From Sphingomonas melonis (GTDB lineage: Bacteria > Pseudomonadota > Alphaproteobacteria > Sphingomonadales > Sphingomonadaceae): DNA of 64,000 nt. The notes below the pieces were generated by a model. The model was not told the DNA's origin, made no database searches, and saw nothing but the letters and a program-made list of their open reading frames with translations. The position numbers were made by a program, and so were the translations under genes. Of the stretch, positions 47,660 to 56,606 are shown piece after piece. Location: the NCBI RefSeq assembly GCF_013409985.1, contig NZ_JACCBY010000001.1, forward strand, positions 558,001 to 622,000. Reading direction: 5' to 3'. The number at the start of each line of letters is the position of its first letter. The stretch's first letter is position 1.

Positions 47660-50152
47660 ATGGACTATCCGTTGATCGCGCCGCGGCCGCCGCGGTTGAG
47701 CGAGCGTATCGAGGATCTGCGCCGGATCGAGGCGTCGGGCGTGTTCAGCAACAACGGGCCGGAGGTGCGCGCGTTCGAGGCGGAGGCGACCGAGCGTCTG
47801 TTCGGCGGCCGCGGCGCGTGCCTGGCGGTCGGCAATGCGACGCTCGGGCTGATGGTCGCGCTGCGTCAGGCGGCGGGCCAAGGGACGGGACTGCACGTGC
47901 AGCCGGGGACGCTGGCGCTGATGCCGGCGCTGACCTTCGCCGCGACCGCGCAGGCGGCATTGTGGAGCGGGCTGACGCCGCTGATCTGCGATATCGAACC
48001 CGACGGCTGGACCGCCGACCCGCAGCAGGAAGAGGCGCTGCTTGCGCAATATGGCGAGCGGATCGGCGTCATCGTGCCCTATGCGACGTTCGGCACCGCG
48101 ATCGACCTCGACCGTTACGCCTGGCTCGCCGCGCGCCATGGCGTCGGGGTGGTGATCGACGCGGCGGCGTCGCTCGGCACGCTCGACCCCGCCGGGCGCG
48201 GCTTCGGCAGCGGCGCGCCGTTCAGCATCGTCTATTCGATGCACGCGACCAAGACCTTCTCGGTCGCGGAGGGCGGGCTGATCCACAGCGGCGACGTCGC
48301 CAGGATCGACCAGTTGCGCGGCATGATCAACTTCGGCTTCGAACAGGGGCGCAGCGCGACGCTGCCGGGCCTCAACGCCAAATTGCCCGAGGTGATCGCG
48401 CTGATGGCGCGCGCCAAGCTCGCCGAGATCGATGCGGTGTGCGATCATCGCGCCGCCATCGATGCCGCCTATCGCACGGCGTTGCCCGGCTTTACGCTGC
48501 AACGCTCGACCGGACGGCGGCAGGCGACGCAGTTCATGCCGGTGCTGCTGCCCCCCGACCTCGCGGCGCAGCGCAGCGCCGTCATCGCCGCGCTGGCCGA
48601 CGAGGGCGTCGGGGCGGGGCAATATTTCAGCCCGCACCTCGGCGAGCAGCCGCTGTTCCGCGAGGTCGCGACGATCGCGCCGACGCCGGTCGCCGACGCG
48701 ATCGGCGGCCGGATGTTGAGCCTGCCGATCACCGATGCGATGACCCCCGCCGACGCGGCGGTGATCGCCGGACGGCTGGCGCGGGCGGTCACCCGCTGTG
48801 CCGCCACCGGCGCGGGTGAGGACGCGACGCCGCAGCGCGACCTGACGACGGTGGTGATCGGTGGCGGCCCGGCGGGCACCGCGATGCTGATCGCGGCGAG
48901 CAAACAGGGCACGCTGGCGCCGCTGGTCGAGGCGGGCTTCGCGATCGTCGAAAAGCGCGCGCGGATGGGCGCGGGCGAACTCGGCTCCTATGCGATCCGC
49001 TCCGATACCACCGCCGAAACCTTCCTGTCCGCGGTGAAGAACAATCCCTATCCCGAACTGGCGGCGCTGGAGCAGCATCCCGCCGGGCGGCTGATGGGGC
49101 GCTACGTCGCCGAACTCGGCGCGCCGCTGGTCGATACCGCACCGTTGCTCGCGACGACGGCGGACCGGCTGCGCGACATCGTCGTGCGCCACGGCGGCGC
49201 GGTCCTGACCGGCCATGAGGCGCAGCGCGTGCAGCGCACCGCCGACGGGCGCTGGCAGACGACGGTCGACGACGCGACCGGGGCGACGCGCACGCTCGTG
49301 TCGCGCCACGTCGTGGTCGCGACCGGCGGCGTGCAGACGGAGGATCAGGTCGCGGCCAAGCGCGTCGCGGGCGCGCGGCTCGGCGACCTTGCGGGCGAGC
49401 GGCTGATCGGGTCGGACGCGGTGCTGCGGCTCGGCGGCGTCGGGCAGGTGCACGCGCGGTTGCGCGGCATCCCGGCGCCGCGCGTGGCGATCATCGGCGC
49501 TTCGACCAGCGCGATCGCCGCGGCGGTGCTGCTGCTCAAGAGCCAGCCGGGCTTCGCCTTCGGCGCCGGCGCGGTGACGCTGCTCCACCGCCAGCCGCTC
49601 AAGCCCTTCTATCCCACGATCGCCGCGGCGCATGCCGACGGCTTCCACGATTTCGACGAGACCGACATCTGCCCGGTCAGCGGCTTCGTATTGCGGCTCG
49701 CCGGGCTGCGGCTCGAATCGCGCGAGCTGGTGCTGCGCATGCTGTCGCTCGGCGGGCGCACGCCCGATCCGCGCGTCGCGTCGCACCGGATCACCGGCGA
49801 CGACGATGCGGCCGCGCGCGCGTTCATCGCCGGGGCCGATCTGGTGATCGGCGCGCTCGGCTATCGGCCGCGCGCGGTGCCGTTGCTCGGTGTCGACGGC
49901 GAGCCGCTGGCGCTGGCGCATCACGCCGGGCGGCCGATGGTCGACCGCCATTGCCGCATCCTCGACGCCGACGACCGGCCGGTGCCCGGCGCCTATGGCA
50001 TCGGCCTGTCGGCGGGCTTCGTCCCCTGGGGGCGGCTGGGCGGCGAGGCGAGCTTCCGCGGCCAGGCCAACGGCCTGTGGCTGTGGCAGAACGACGTCGG
50101 CCAGATGATCGTCGACCAGCTGCTCGAACGCGAGGCGCAGGAAGCCGCATGA
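47660..50152 (+). CDS. DegT-type aminotransferase fused to an FAD-dependent oxidoreductase
   Basis: This 830-residue fusion has two complete enzyme halves. Residues 1-380 are a DegT/DnrJ/EryC1-like PLP fold: SNNGPEVRAFE, VVIDAAAS (D167) and SMHATKTFSVAEGG with the PLP lysine K198. Residues about 395-830 are an FAD/NAD(P)-binding oxidoreductase. It has GGGPAG at 401-406 for FAD, VAIIGASTSA near 608 as a second dinucleotide fold, and a closing GAYGIGLSAGFVPWGRLGGE segment, as in flavin monooxygenase-like enzymes. A joined aminotransferase-flavoenzyme could act in succession on one amino group. The ATG follows an AGGACGG site. The stop overlaps the GT2 start (ATGA), so the two are coupled. The substrate, and whether it is a sugar, is unknown. 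Confidence 0.82.
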   Translation: MDYPLIAPRPPRLSERIEDLRRIEASGVFSNNGPEVRAFEAEATERLFGGRGACLAVGNATLGLMVALRQAAGQGTGLHVQPGTLALMPALTFAATAQAALWSGLTPLICDIEPDGWTADPQQEEALLAQYGERIGVIVPYATFGTAIDLDRYAWLAARHGVGVVIDAAASLGTLDPAGRGFGSGAPFSIVYSMHATKTFSVAEGGLIHSGDVARIDQLRGMINFGFEQGRSATLPGLNAKLPEVIALMARAKLAEIDAVCDHRAAIDAAYRTALPGFTLQRSTGRRQATQFMPVLLPPDLAAQRSAVIAALADEGVGAGQYFSPHLGEQPLFREVATIAPTPVADAIGGRMLSLPITDAMTPADAAVIAGRLARAVTRCAATGAGEDATPQRDLTTVVIGGGPAGTAMLIAASKQGTLAPLVEAGFAIVEKRARMGAGELGSYAIRSDTTAETFLSAVKNNPYPELAALEQHPAGRLMGRYVAELGAPLVDTAPLLATTADRLRDIVVRHGGAVLTGHEAQRVQRTADGRWQTTVDDATGATRTLVSRHVVVATGGVQTEDQVAAKRVAGARLGDLAGERLIGSDAVLRLGGVGQVHARLRGIPAPRVAIIGASTSAIAAAVLLLKSQPGFAFGAGAVTLLHRQPLKPFYPTIAAAHADGFHDFDETDICPVSGFVLRLAGLRLESRELVLRMLSLGGRTPDPRVASHRITGDDDAAARAFIAGADLVIGALGYRPRAVPLLGVDGEPLALAHHAGRPMVDRHCRILDADDRPVPGAYGIGLSAGFVPWGRLGGEASFRGQANGLWLWQNDVGQMIVDQLLEREAQEAA

Positions 50153-51213
50153 GCACGCCGATCGTCTCGGTCATCATCCCCAGCTACAACGGCGCGCATT
50201 TCATCGGCGAGACGCTGGAGTCGCTCGCCGCGCAGACGCTGGCCGATTGGGAAGCGATCGTCGTCGACGATTGTTCGAGCGACACCACCCGCGCGCTGGT
50301 GCGCGAGTGGCGCGATCCGCGCGTCCGGCTGATCGAGAACGAGGTCAACGGCGGGCCGGTGCGCACCCGCAACCGCGGCGTCGCGGCGGCGCGCGGGCGG
50401 TTCGTCGCCGGGCTCGACCAGGACGACCTCTGCCTGCCCGAACGGCTGGCGCGGCAGGTCGCCTATCTCGACGCGCATCCCGACGTGGTGCTGGTCGGCA
50501 CGCAGGCGGAGCAATTGCGCGACGGCAAGGTCTCGGCGATGCATTATGCCGCGCACACCACGCCCGAGCTGATCGCCTGGCTGAGCTGGATCGAGAATCC
50601 GCTGGTCTGGTCGACGGTGATGCTGCGCACCGCGGTGGCGCGGACGCTCGATCCGTTCACCCGGCCCGAGATGGTCTATGCCGAGGACTTCGACCTCTAT
50701 CATCGCGTCGGCGCGTTCGGGCGGATCGCGCGGCTCGACACGCCGCTGGTCCGCTATCGCCAGCATGCCGGCGGCGTGTCGAAGCGGTTCATCGACACGA
50801 TGCGCGACGCGTCGATGCACGTGCTCGCCGAGCGGCATGCCGGGGTGCTCGGCGTCGAGGATGCGGCGGTGCTGGCGCGGCTGCTGGTGCTGCACAATAT
50901 GGGCGGCGTGCCGGTGCCCGACCGGGCGACCTTGCAGCGGCTGGGGGCGGGGATCGCGACGCTGCAGGCGGCGTTCCTCGCGCAGGAGCGGCCCGACACG
51001 GAGAGCCGCAAGCTGATCCGCTGGGAGACGGCGCGGCGCTGGGCGCGGATCGGGCGGACGGGATTGCGCTCGGGCTCCGTGGGACTGGCCGATGTGCTCG
51101 CGGCGCGGCCGGCGCATCTCGGGCTGGGCTATGCCGGGGTGGAGACGCTGGCGTGGTCGGCGGCGGTCGGCGCGGTGCGGCGGTTGCGGCGGCGGTGGCG
51201 TCGGGCGGGTTGA
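50149..51213 (+). CDS. GT2-family glycosyltransferase
   Basis: This 354-residue GT-A protein has VSVIIPSYNGAHFIGETL, the donor motif VVDDCSSD and the metal-binding GLDQDD. The C-terminal part is basic and ends in RRLRRRWRRAG. It is translationally coupled to the DegT-flavoenzyme fusion, so it probably uses or transfers the product of that enzyme (inference). It is soluble or peripherally bound to the membrane, with no membrane helix. Confidence 0.88.
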   Translation: MSTPIVSVIIPSYNGAHFIGETLESLAAQTLADWEAIVVDDCSSDTTRALVREWRDPRVRLIENEVNGGPVRTRNRGVAAARGRFVAGLDQDDLCLPERLARQVAYLDAHPDVVLVGTQAEQLRDGKVSAMHYAAHTTPELIAWLSWIENPLVWSTVMLRTAVARTLDPFTRPEMVYAEDFDLYHRVGAFGRIARLDTPLVRYRQHAGGVSKRFIDTMRDASMHVLAERHAGVLGVEDAAVLARLLVLHNMGGVPVPDRATLQRLGAGIATLQAAFLAQERPDTESRKLIRWETARRWARIGRTGLRSGSVGLADVLAARPAHLGLGYAGVETLAWSAAVGAVRRLRRRWRRAG

Positions 51214-51437
51214 GGATTGGGGGTTGAGGGTTGAGGGGGTGGCGCCCTATCGTCATCCCGGCGAACGCCGGGACCCATGGACACAGCGACGCGAATGGCG
51301 CGCACGCCCTCAAAGCTTACCGCAACCATGGGTCCCGGCGTTCGCCGGGATGACGAAGGGGGCGGCTCATTCCCCTCCACCGTCATCCCCCGCTTGGCCG
51401 GGGGTGACCGCAAGGGGGAAGGTCTCGCCTTCCCGAC
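51214..51437. repeat. REP-like inverted pair (family B)
   Basis: CGTCATCCCGGCGAACGC at 51251 pairs with GCGTTCGCCGGGATGACG at 51338-51356, forming a long hairpin between the convergent GT2 and mmsB genes. A smaller CGTCATCCCCCGC / GGGGGTGACC arm lies at about 51380-51412. This is likely a bidirectional terminator or boundary. There is no gene. Confidence 0.65.
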
Positions 51438-52310
51438 TTACAGCGTGCGGATGATCCCCGAGAAATCGGTGCCGCCGTTGCCCGCCGCGACGAATGCCTC
51501 GTACAATGCGGTCGCATGGGCGCCGAGAGGCGTCGTCGCGCCCGCGCCCTCGGCGGCCTGCATTGCGAGGCGCAGGTCCTTGAGCATCAGCGCCGCGGCG
51601 AACCCGCCCTGATAGTCATGGTCGGCGGGCGTTTCGGGCCCGACGCCGGGGACGGGGCAATAGCTGGTCATCGACCAGCTCTGCCCCGAACTGACCGACG
51701 AAATGTCGTAGAAGGTCTGCGCGTCGAGCCCCAGCCGTTCGGCGAGCCGGAACGCCTCGCAGGTCGCGATCATCGTCGCGCCGAGCAGCATGTTGTTGGC
51801 CATCTTGGCGGCCTGGCCTGCGCCGCTCGCGCCGGCGTGGATCACCGCCTTGCCCATGTCGGCGAGGAAGGGGCGGGCCCGCTCGAACGCATCCTCCGCG
51901 CCGCCGACCATGAAGGTGAGCGTGCCGGCATTGGCCGCGCCGATCCCGCCCGAGACCGGCGCGTCGACCGCGGCGAGGCCCTTGGCCGCCGCGGTCTCGG
52001 CGACGCGGCGCGCGGTGGCGACGTCGATCGTCGAACAGTCGATCAGGATCGCCGATGGTTCGGCATGGCCGAACACCGCCTCGGCATAGACGCTTTCGAC
52101 GTGGCTGCCGGCGGGGAGCATGGTGACGATCGCCTCGGCGCCCGCGACGGCCTCCGCGGCGGAGGCGACCGGGAGGCAGCCCGCCGCCTGCGCCTTGTCG
52201 AGCGCGGCGGCGCTGAGGTCGAAGGCGCGCACGTCATGGCCGTGCTTCGCGAGGTTGGCGGCCATCCCGCCGCCCATGTTGCCGAGGCCGATGAAGGCGA
52301 CGCGTGCCAT
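51438..52310 (-). CDS. mmsB: 3-Hydroxyisobutyrate dehydrogenase
   Basis: This 290-residue NAD-dependent enzyme has FIGLGNMGGGMAANL (dinucleotide site), DAPVSGGIGAANAGTL (substrate loop) and GQAAKMANNMLL with catalytic K169. It oxidises 3-hydroxyisobutyrate to methylmalonate semialdehyde in valine breakdown. The acyl-CoA dehydrogenase and mmsA lie upstream on the same strand, supporting that pathway. A REP pair separates it from the dehydrogenase. Confidence 0.93.
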   Translation of the reverse strand: MARVAFIGLGNMGGGMAANLAKHGHDVRAFDLSAAALDKAQAAGCLPVASAAEAVAGAEAIVTMLPAGSHVESVYAEAVFGHAEPSAILIDCSTIDVATARRVAETAAAKGLAAVDAPVSGGIGAANAGTLTFMVGGAEDAFERARPFLADMGKAVIHAGASGAGQAAKMANNMLLGATMIATCEAFRLAERLGLDAQTFYDISSVSSGQSWSMTSYCPVPGVGPETPADHDYQGGFAAALMLKDLRLAMQAAEGAGATTPLGAHATALYEAFVAAGNGGTDFSGIIRTL

Positions 52311-52346
52311 GTCTTCTCTCCTGTTGCGCGGGACTTACCCGACGTC

Positions 52347-52409
52347 CGTTCGCCCTGAGCCTGTCGAAGGGCAGGCGAGCCGGTGCTTCGACAGGCCCGG
52401 CACGAACGG
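52347..52409. repeat. REP-like inverted pair (family C)
   Basis: CGTTCGCCCTGAGCCTGTCG (52347) pairs with an imperfect arm GCTTCGACAGGCCCGGCACG (52385-52409). It lies in the 119-bp gap between mmsB and the acyl-CoA dehydrogenase gene. The same family recurs at 57975-58000 and 63835-63921. A sphingomonad REP-like element is the simplest reading. Confidence 0.65.
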
Positions 52410-52429
52410 ACGGCGGAATCGTCCCATTC

Positions 52430-53575
52430 CTATTGCCGGATCAGGTCGCGGCCGACGATCATCCGCATCACCTGGTTGGTGCCCTCCAGGATCGAATGGA
52501 CGCGCAGGTCGCGCCAGAAGCGCTCGATCGGATAGTCCATCAGATAGCCGTAGCCGCCGTGCAATTGCAGCGCGCGGTCGACGACGCTGCTGCCGGTATC
52601 GGTGGCGAGCCGCTTGGCCATCGCCGCGAAGCGCGTCTTGTCGGGGGCGTTGGCGGTGACCTTCGCCGCCGCCATGTAGAGCAAGGCGCGCGCCGCCTCC
52701 AATTCGGTCGCCATGTCGGCGAGGGTGAATTGCGTGTTCTGGAAGTCGGCGATCGGCTTGCCGAACTGGTTGCGATCCTTGGTATAGCGGATCGCCTCAT
52801 CGAGGCAGCGCTGCGCGCCGCCGAGGCTGCACGCGCCGATGTTGAGCCGGCCGCCGTCGAGCCCCATCATCGCGATGCGGAAGCCCTCGCCCTCGGCGCC
52901 GACCAGATTCTCCGCCGGCACGCGGACGTTGTCGAACATGACCTGCCGCGTCGGCTGCGAATGCCAGCCGAGCTTGCGCTCGTTGGCGCCGAACGACACG
53001 CCGGCCATGTCCTTCTCGATCACCAGCGCCGAGATGCCCTTGGGCCCCTCCTCGCCGGTGCGGACCATGGTGACATAGACCTCGTTCTCGCCCGCGCCGG
53101 AGATGAACTGCTTCGAGCCGGTGACGACATAATGGTCGCCGTCGCGCACCGCCTTGGTCTTCAGCGCGGCGGCGTCGCTGCCCGAGCCGGGTTCGGTGAG
53201 GCAATAGCTCGCCAGCCGGTCCATCGTGACGAGGCCGGGGAGATATTTGGCCTTCACCGTCGGCGAGCCGAAGCGGTCGATCATCCAGCTCGCCATATTG
53301 TGGATCGAGATGAACGCGCTGGTCGACGGGCAGCCATAGGCCATCGCCTCCATGATCAGCGCCGCCTCGAGCCGGCCGAGCGCGATGCCGCCGCTCTCCT
53401 CGGAGACGTAGATCGCGGCGAAGCCGAGTTCGGCCGCCGCCTTGATCGTGTCGCGCGGGAAGAGGTGCTTTTCGTCCCATTCCGCGGCGTGGGGCGTGAT
53501 GCGATCGGCGGTGAAGCGGCGCGCGAGCTCCTGGATCTCGCGCTGGTCGTCGGTAAGATCGAACTGGTTGTCCAT
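52430..53575 (-). CDS. Acyl-CoA dehydrogenase (isobutyryl-CoA dehydrogenase-like)
   Basis: This 381-residue flavoprotein has YCLTEPGSGSDAAALKT (FAD-binding), KQFISGAGENEVYVTM and the catalytic glutamate in ILEGTNQVMRMI (E364). The size and the neighbouring mmsA and mmsB genes fit isobutyryl-CoA dehydrogenase in valine catabolism; short/branched-chain acyl-CoA substrates are also possible. ATG at 53575 has a GAGG site. It follows a small lipoprotein gene by 7 bases. Confidence 0.92.
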   Translation of the reverse strand: MDNQFDLTDDQREIQELARRFTADRITPHAAEWDEKHLFPRDTIKAAAELGFAAIYVSEESGGIALGRLEAALIMEAMAYGCPSTSAFISIHNMASWMIDRFGSPTVKAKYLPGLVTMDRLASYCLTEPGSGSDAAALKTKAVRDGDHYVVTGSKQFISGAGENEVYVTMVRTGEEGPKGISALVIEKDMAGVSFGANERKLGWHSQPTRQVMFDNVRVPAENLVGAEGEGFRIAMMGLDGGRLNIGACSLGGAQRCLDEAIRYTKDRNQFGKPIADFQNTQFTLADMATELEAARALLYMAAAKVTANAPDKTRFAAMAKRLATDTGSSVVDRALQLHGGYGYLMDYPIERFWRDLRVHSILEGTNQVMRMIVGRDLIRQ

Positions 53576-53582
53576 GAAATCC

Positions 53583-54074
53583 TCAGGCCGGGCAGCGGCT
53601 GTAGCGGAACGAGCCGGCGCGATCGGGCGAACCCGTCACCTCACGCACCAGCGTCTTGCCGTCGTCGAGCAGGGTGAGCGTGGTCGGTTCGCGCCAGGTC
53701 ATGCCCTCGCCGCTCATCGGCAGGTCGAAGGCGATCTGGCTCGGCCGGGTCTGGTGCAAGCCCTCGGCGGTGCCACGCGATTCGAAGAAGGACAGGCGGT
53801 TGCCGGCGATGGTCAGCGCCCCCTTGTCGGCACCGCTCGCCGCGTCGCAATCGCCCGCGACCATGCCCCAACGGCCCTGGAAGCCGGCGGGGATCGCCGC
53901 GATCGGCGAGGGGCTGGTGGCGGGGATCGGCACGACGCTGTTCTGCGGATCGTCGGTCAGGTTGGTCGGCGTCGGCTCGACCGCCGCACTGCCGCCGCTC
54001 GATTCATTGTTCGCCGTCTCGCCGCCCGAACAGGCGGCGAGACAAAGGACGGCGGCGGTGAGGAGAATGCGCAT
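53583..54074 (-). CDS. Small lipoprotein of unknown function
   Basis: This 163-residue protein begins with VLCLAACSGG (lipidated Cys about 15). A Thr/Pro/Ser linker (VEPTPTNLTDDPQNSVVPIP) precedes a compact C-terminal domain, FQGRWGMVAGDCDAASGADKGALTIAGN ... FRYSRCPA, with two Cys that may form a disulphide. The fold is not recognised. It lies inside the valine operon, between mmsA (5-base gap) and the acyl-CoA dehydrogenase, though no catabolic role is indicated. It is likely a periplasmic or outer-membrane protein. Confidence 0.7.
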   Translation of the reverse strand: MRILLTAAVLCLAACSGGETANNESSGGSAAVEPTPTNLTDDPQNSVVPIPATSPSPIAAIPAGFQGRWGMVAGDCDAASGADKGALTIAGNRLSFFESRGTAEGLHQTRPSQIAFDLPMSGEGMTWREPTTLTLLDDGKTLVREVTGSPDRAGSFRYSRCPA

Positions 54075-54079
54075 GCCGA

Positions 54080-55609
54080 TCAGCCCATCGTCGGGATGAC
54101 GAAGGCGTCCTGGATGCGGCTGGGGCCGCCGTCCTCGCTGCCGCCGGGCAGCGCCGAGCCGTCGGGCCAGCGTTGCGTCACCGTCTTGACCTTGGTCCAG
54201 AATTTGACGCCTTCCATGCCGTGCTGGTTGGTGTCGCCGAACGCGCTGCGCTTCCAGCCGCCGAAGCTGTGATAGGCGACCGGCACCGGGATCGGCACGT
54301 TGATGCCGACCATGCCGACATTCACCCGCGCCGCGAACTCGCGCGCGGCATGGCCGTTGCGGGTGAAGATCGCGACGCCATTGCCATATTGATGCTCCGA
54401 GGGCAGCCGCACCGCCGTCTCGAAATCGGGCGCGCGGACGATCTGGAGGACGGGGCCGAAAATCTCCTCCTTATACGCCGACATGTCGGGCGTGACGCGG
54501 TCGAACAAGGTCGGGCCGACGAAGAAGCCGTTCTCATGCCCCTGAAGCGTGAAGCCGCGGCCGTCGACGACCAGCTCGGCGCCCTCGTCGACGCCGGTCT
54601 GGATCCAGTTTTCCACGCGCTGCTTGTGCGCGGCATTGACCACCGGGCCGTAATGCGCCTGCGCATCGGTCGACACGCCGACGCGCAACGCGGCGATGGC
54701 GGGGATCAGTTTCTCGCGCAGCGCGTCGGCGGTCTTGTCGCCGACCGGCACCACCACCGGCAGCGCCATGCAGCGCTCGCCCGCCGAACCGAAGGCCGCG
54801 CCCGACAGATCGGCGACGACCTGGTCGAGATCGGCGTCGGGCATGACGATGCCGTGGTTCTTGGCGCCGCCCATCGCCTGCACGCGCTTGCCCGCCTCGA
54901 CACCGCGACGATAGACGTACTGCGCGATGTCGCTCGACCCGACGAAGCTGACCGCCGCGATTGCGGGGTGATCGAGGATCGCGTCGACCATCGCCTTGTC
55001 GCCATGGACGACCTGCAGGATGCCCTCGGGCGCGCCCGCCTCCAGCATCAGCTCGGCGAGCCGCACCGGCACCGACGGATCGCGCTCGGACGGCTTGAGG
55101 ATAAAGGCGTTGCCGGTGGCGATGGCGACGCCGAACATCCACATCGGGATCATCGCCGGAAAGTTGAACGGGGTGATCCCCGCGCCGATCCCTACGGGCA
55201 AGCGCATCGCATAGACGTCGATGCCCGGGCCGGCGCCTTGCGTATATTCGCCCTTGAGAATGTGCGGGATGCCGCAGCAGAATTCGATCACCTCCAGCCC
55301 GCGCTGGATGTCGCCCTTCGAATCGGCGATCACCTTGCCGTGTTCGGAGGAGAGCAGATGGGCGAGCGCGTCCATGTTCGCCTCGACCAGCTCCTTGAAG
55401 CGGAACATGACGCGGGCGCGACGCTGCGGATTGGTGGCGGCCCAGCCGGGCTGCGCGGCCTGCGCCGCCGTGACGGCGCGATCGAGATCGGCCGCGGTGC
55501 CGAGCGGCACGCGCGCCTGGATCTCGCCGCTGTTGGGATCGAACACGTCGCCGTAGCGCGTGGCATCACCGCCGGCCGATCCGACGATGAGATGATCGAT
55601 ATTACGCAT
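54080..55609 (-). CDS. mmsA: Methylmalonate-semialdehyde dehydrogenase (CoA-acylating)
   Basis: This 509-residue aldehyde dehydrogenase has the Rossmann motif region ITPFNFPAMIPMWMFGVAIA, SFVGSSDIAQYVY and the catalytic cysteine in GSAGERCMALPV (C280). It converts methylmalonate semialdehyde to propionyl-CoA. The AAGGAG ribosome site and the upstream position make it the first gene of the operon with a lipoprotein, acyl-CoA dehydrogenase and mmsB. The C-terminal extension (after TQRWPDGSALPGG) is a few residues longer than usual. Confidence 0.95.
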   Translation of the reverse strand: MRNIDHLIVGSAGGDATRYGDVFDPNSGEIQARVPLGTAADLDRAVTAAQAAQPGWAATNPQRRARVMFRFKELVEANMDALAHLLSSEHGKVIADSKGDIQRGLEVIEFCCGIPHILKGEYTQGAGPGIDVYAMRLPVGIGAGITPFNFPAMIPMWMFGVAIATGNAFILKPSERDPSVPVRLAELMLEAGAPEGILQVVHGDKAMVDAILDHPAIAAVSFVGSSDIAQYVYRRGVEAGKRVQAMGGAKNHGIVMPDADLDQVVADLSGAAFGSAGERCMALPVVVPVGDKTADALREKLIPAIAALRVGVSTDAQAHYGPVVNAAHKQRVENWIQTGVDEGAELVVDGRGFTLQGHENGFFVGPTLFDRVTPDMSAYKEEIFGPVLQIVRAPDFETAVRLPSEHQYGNGVAIFTRNGHAAREFAARVNVGMVGINVPIPVPVAYHSFGGWKRSAFGDTNQHGMEGVKFWTKVKTVTQRWPDGSALPGGSEDGGPSRIQDAFVIPTMG

Positions 55610-55719
55610 CCTCGCTCCTTCGTGCCGCTTTGGTCGGCTTTGGCGCTTCCGTCGCAGGGTCAGACGCGCGGTGCAAGAGGGGGCGGATAATTGGTGGGGA
55701 AGGCTGACGTTTTTGGGGG

Positions 55720-56145
55720 TCAGGGCGTCGCCTGCCAGGGATCGACGACCGCCAGTCCCGCGGCCGCGAACGGGCGGGTATCGCGGCTAGCGACGACCAG
55801 GCCATGGGTCGCCGCGATCGCGGCGATATAGCCGTCCGCGAGCCCGATCGGCGCACCGCCGCGGCGGGCGGCGGCCATGCCGTCGGCATAGGCGCGTGAC
55901 GCATCGAGGTCGAACGCGAGGACGCGGCCGGCGAACAGCGGCAGCACGTCGTGTTCGAGTCGATGATCGAGCGTGTCGCGTCGTTTGCCCGGTGGCATAA
56001 CGGCGATGCCGAAGCGCAATTCGGCGACGGTGACGGCCGACAGATACAGCGTGTCGATCGCCTGCGCGTCGAGCCATGCCGCGACGCGCGGGTCGGGGGC
56101 GGGCTTCCACGGCTCGGACACGACGTTGGTGTCGAGCAGGATCAT
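55720..56145 (-). CDS. PIN-domain toxin (VapC/FitB-like)
   Basis: This 141-residue PIN-domain protein has the acidic active-site set: MILLDTNVVSE (D5), AELRFGIA (E42), IGLADGYIAA (D104) and VASRDTRPF (D122). VapC/FitB toxins are Mg2+-dependent ribonucleases, often cleaving tRNA or rRNA. It overlaps its antitoxin by 4 bases and is the downstream gene. The complete acidic set suggests it is active. Confidence 0.93.
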   Translation of the reverse strand: MILLDTNVVSEPWKPAPDPRVAAWLDAQAIDTLYLSAVTVAELRFGIAVMPPGKRRDTLDHRLEHDVLPLFAGRVLAFDLDASRAYADGMAAARRGGAPIGLADGYIAAIAATHGLVVASRDTRPFAAAGLAVVDPWQATP

Positions 56146-56396
56146 TCGAAGCGAAGCGGTTCGGCCGGCGCCGTATCGCGGAGGCGGGCAAACTGCTCGG
56201 CTTCCGCCTCGGTCAGGCCCGCGTCACGGCCGATCGCGGCGAGCAACGAACCGAGCCTGACGCGCGCCGGCGGGTGCACCGCGGTTTCGAGGATGGCGCG
56301 CATTTCGGCCTCGGTGCTGCGGCCGTGCTGCGCGGCGCGCGCCTCGAGTGCGCGATGCGTTTCGTCGGAGAGGTTGCGGATCGTGACGGCGGGCAT
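56142..56396 (-). CDS. FitA-like ribbon-helix-helix antitoxin
   Basis: This 84-residue protein has an N-terminal ribbon-helix-helix (PAVTIRNLSDETHRALEARA, then RSTEAEMRAILETAV) and a C-terminal part that would wrap the toxin. It should neutralise the PIN toxin and autorepress the operon. TATCGGGATA at 56423-56432, with a direct repeat ATCGGGA at 56438-56444, lies just upstream of the AGGAG ribosome site and is a possible operator. Confidence 0.88.
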   Translation of the reverse strand: MPAVTIRNLSDETHRALEARAAQHGRSTEAEMRAILETAVHPPARVRLGSLLAAIGRDAGLTEAEAEQFARLRDTAPAEPLRFE

Positions 56397-56422
56397 GACG
56401 GCGTCTCCTGAGGTGATGGCAG

Positions 56423-56444
56423 TATCGGGATAGTGTCATCGGGA
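56423..56444. promoter_or_regulatory. Candidate toxin-antitoxin operator
   Basis: TATCGGGATA (near palindrome) with ATCGGGA repeated 14 bases apart, about 27 bases upstream of the antitoxin start. Ribbon-helix-helix antitoxins commonly bind such direct-repeat or dyad sites; not proven here. Confidence 0.35.
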
Positions 56445-56606
56445 CTCAAGAGGCGGGGCGCGCGTCAAGATAGGTACGGGTTGGAGCCTATGGCCGACCG
56501 TCGCGGTACGGCTTTGACCAGACTGTGGTGCCCAGAAGAGGGTTTTGCAGGTGGCACCAAACGGCAGAAATCGGCGGTTTCGTAATCGATTATCGGGGCG
56601 CTTATA

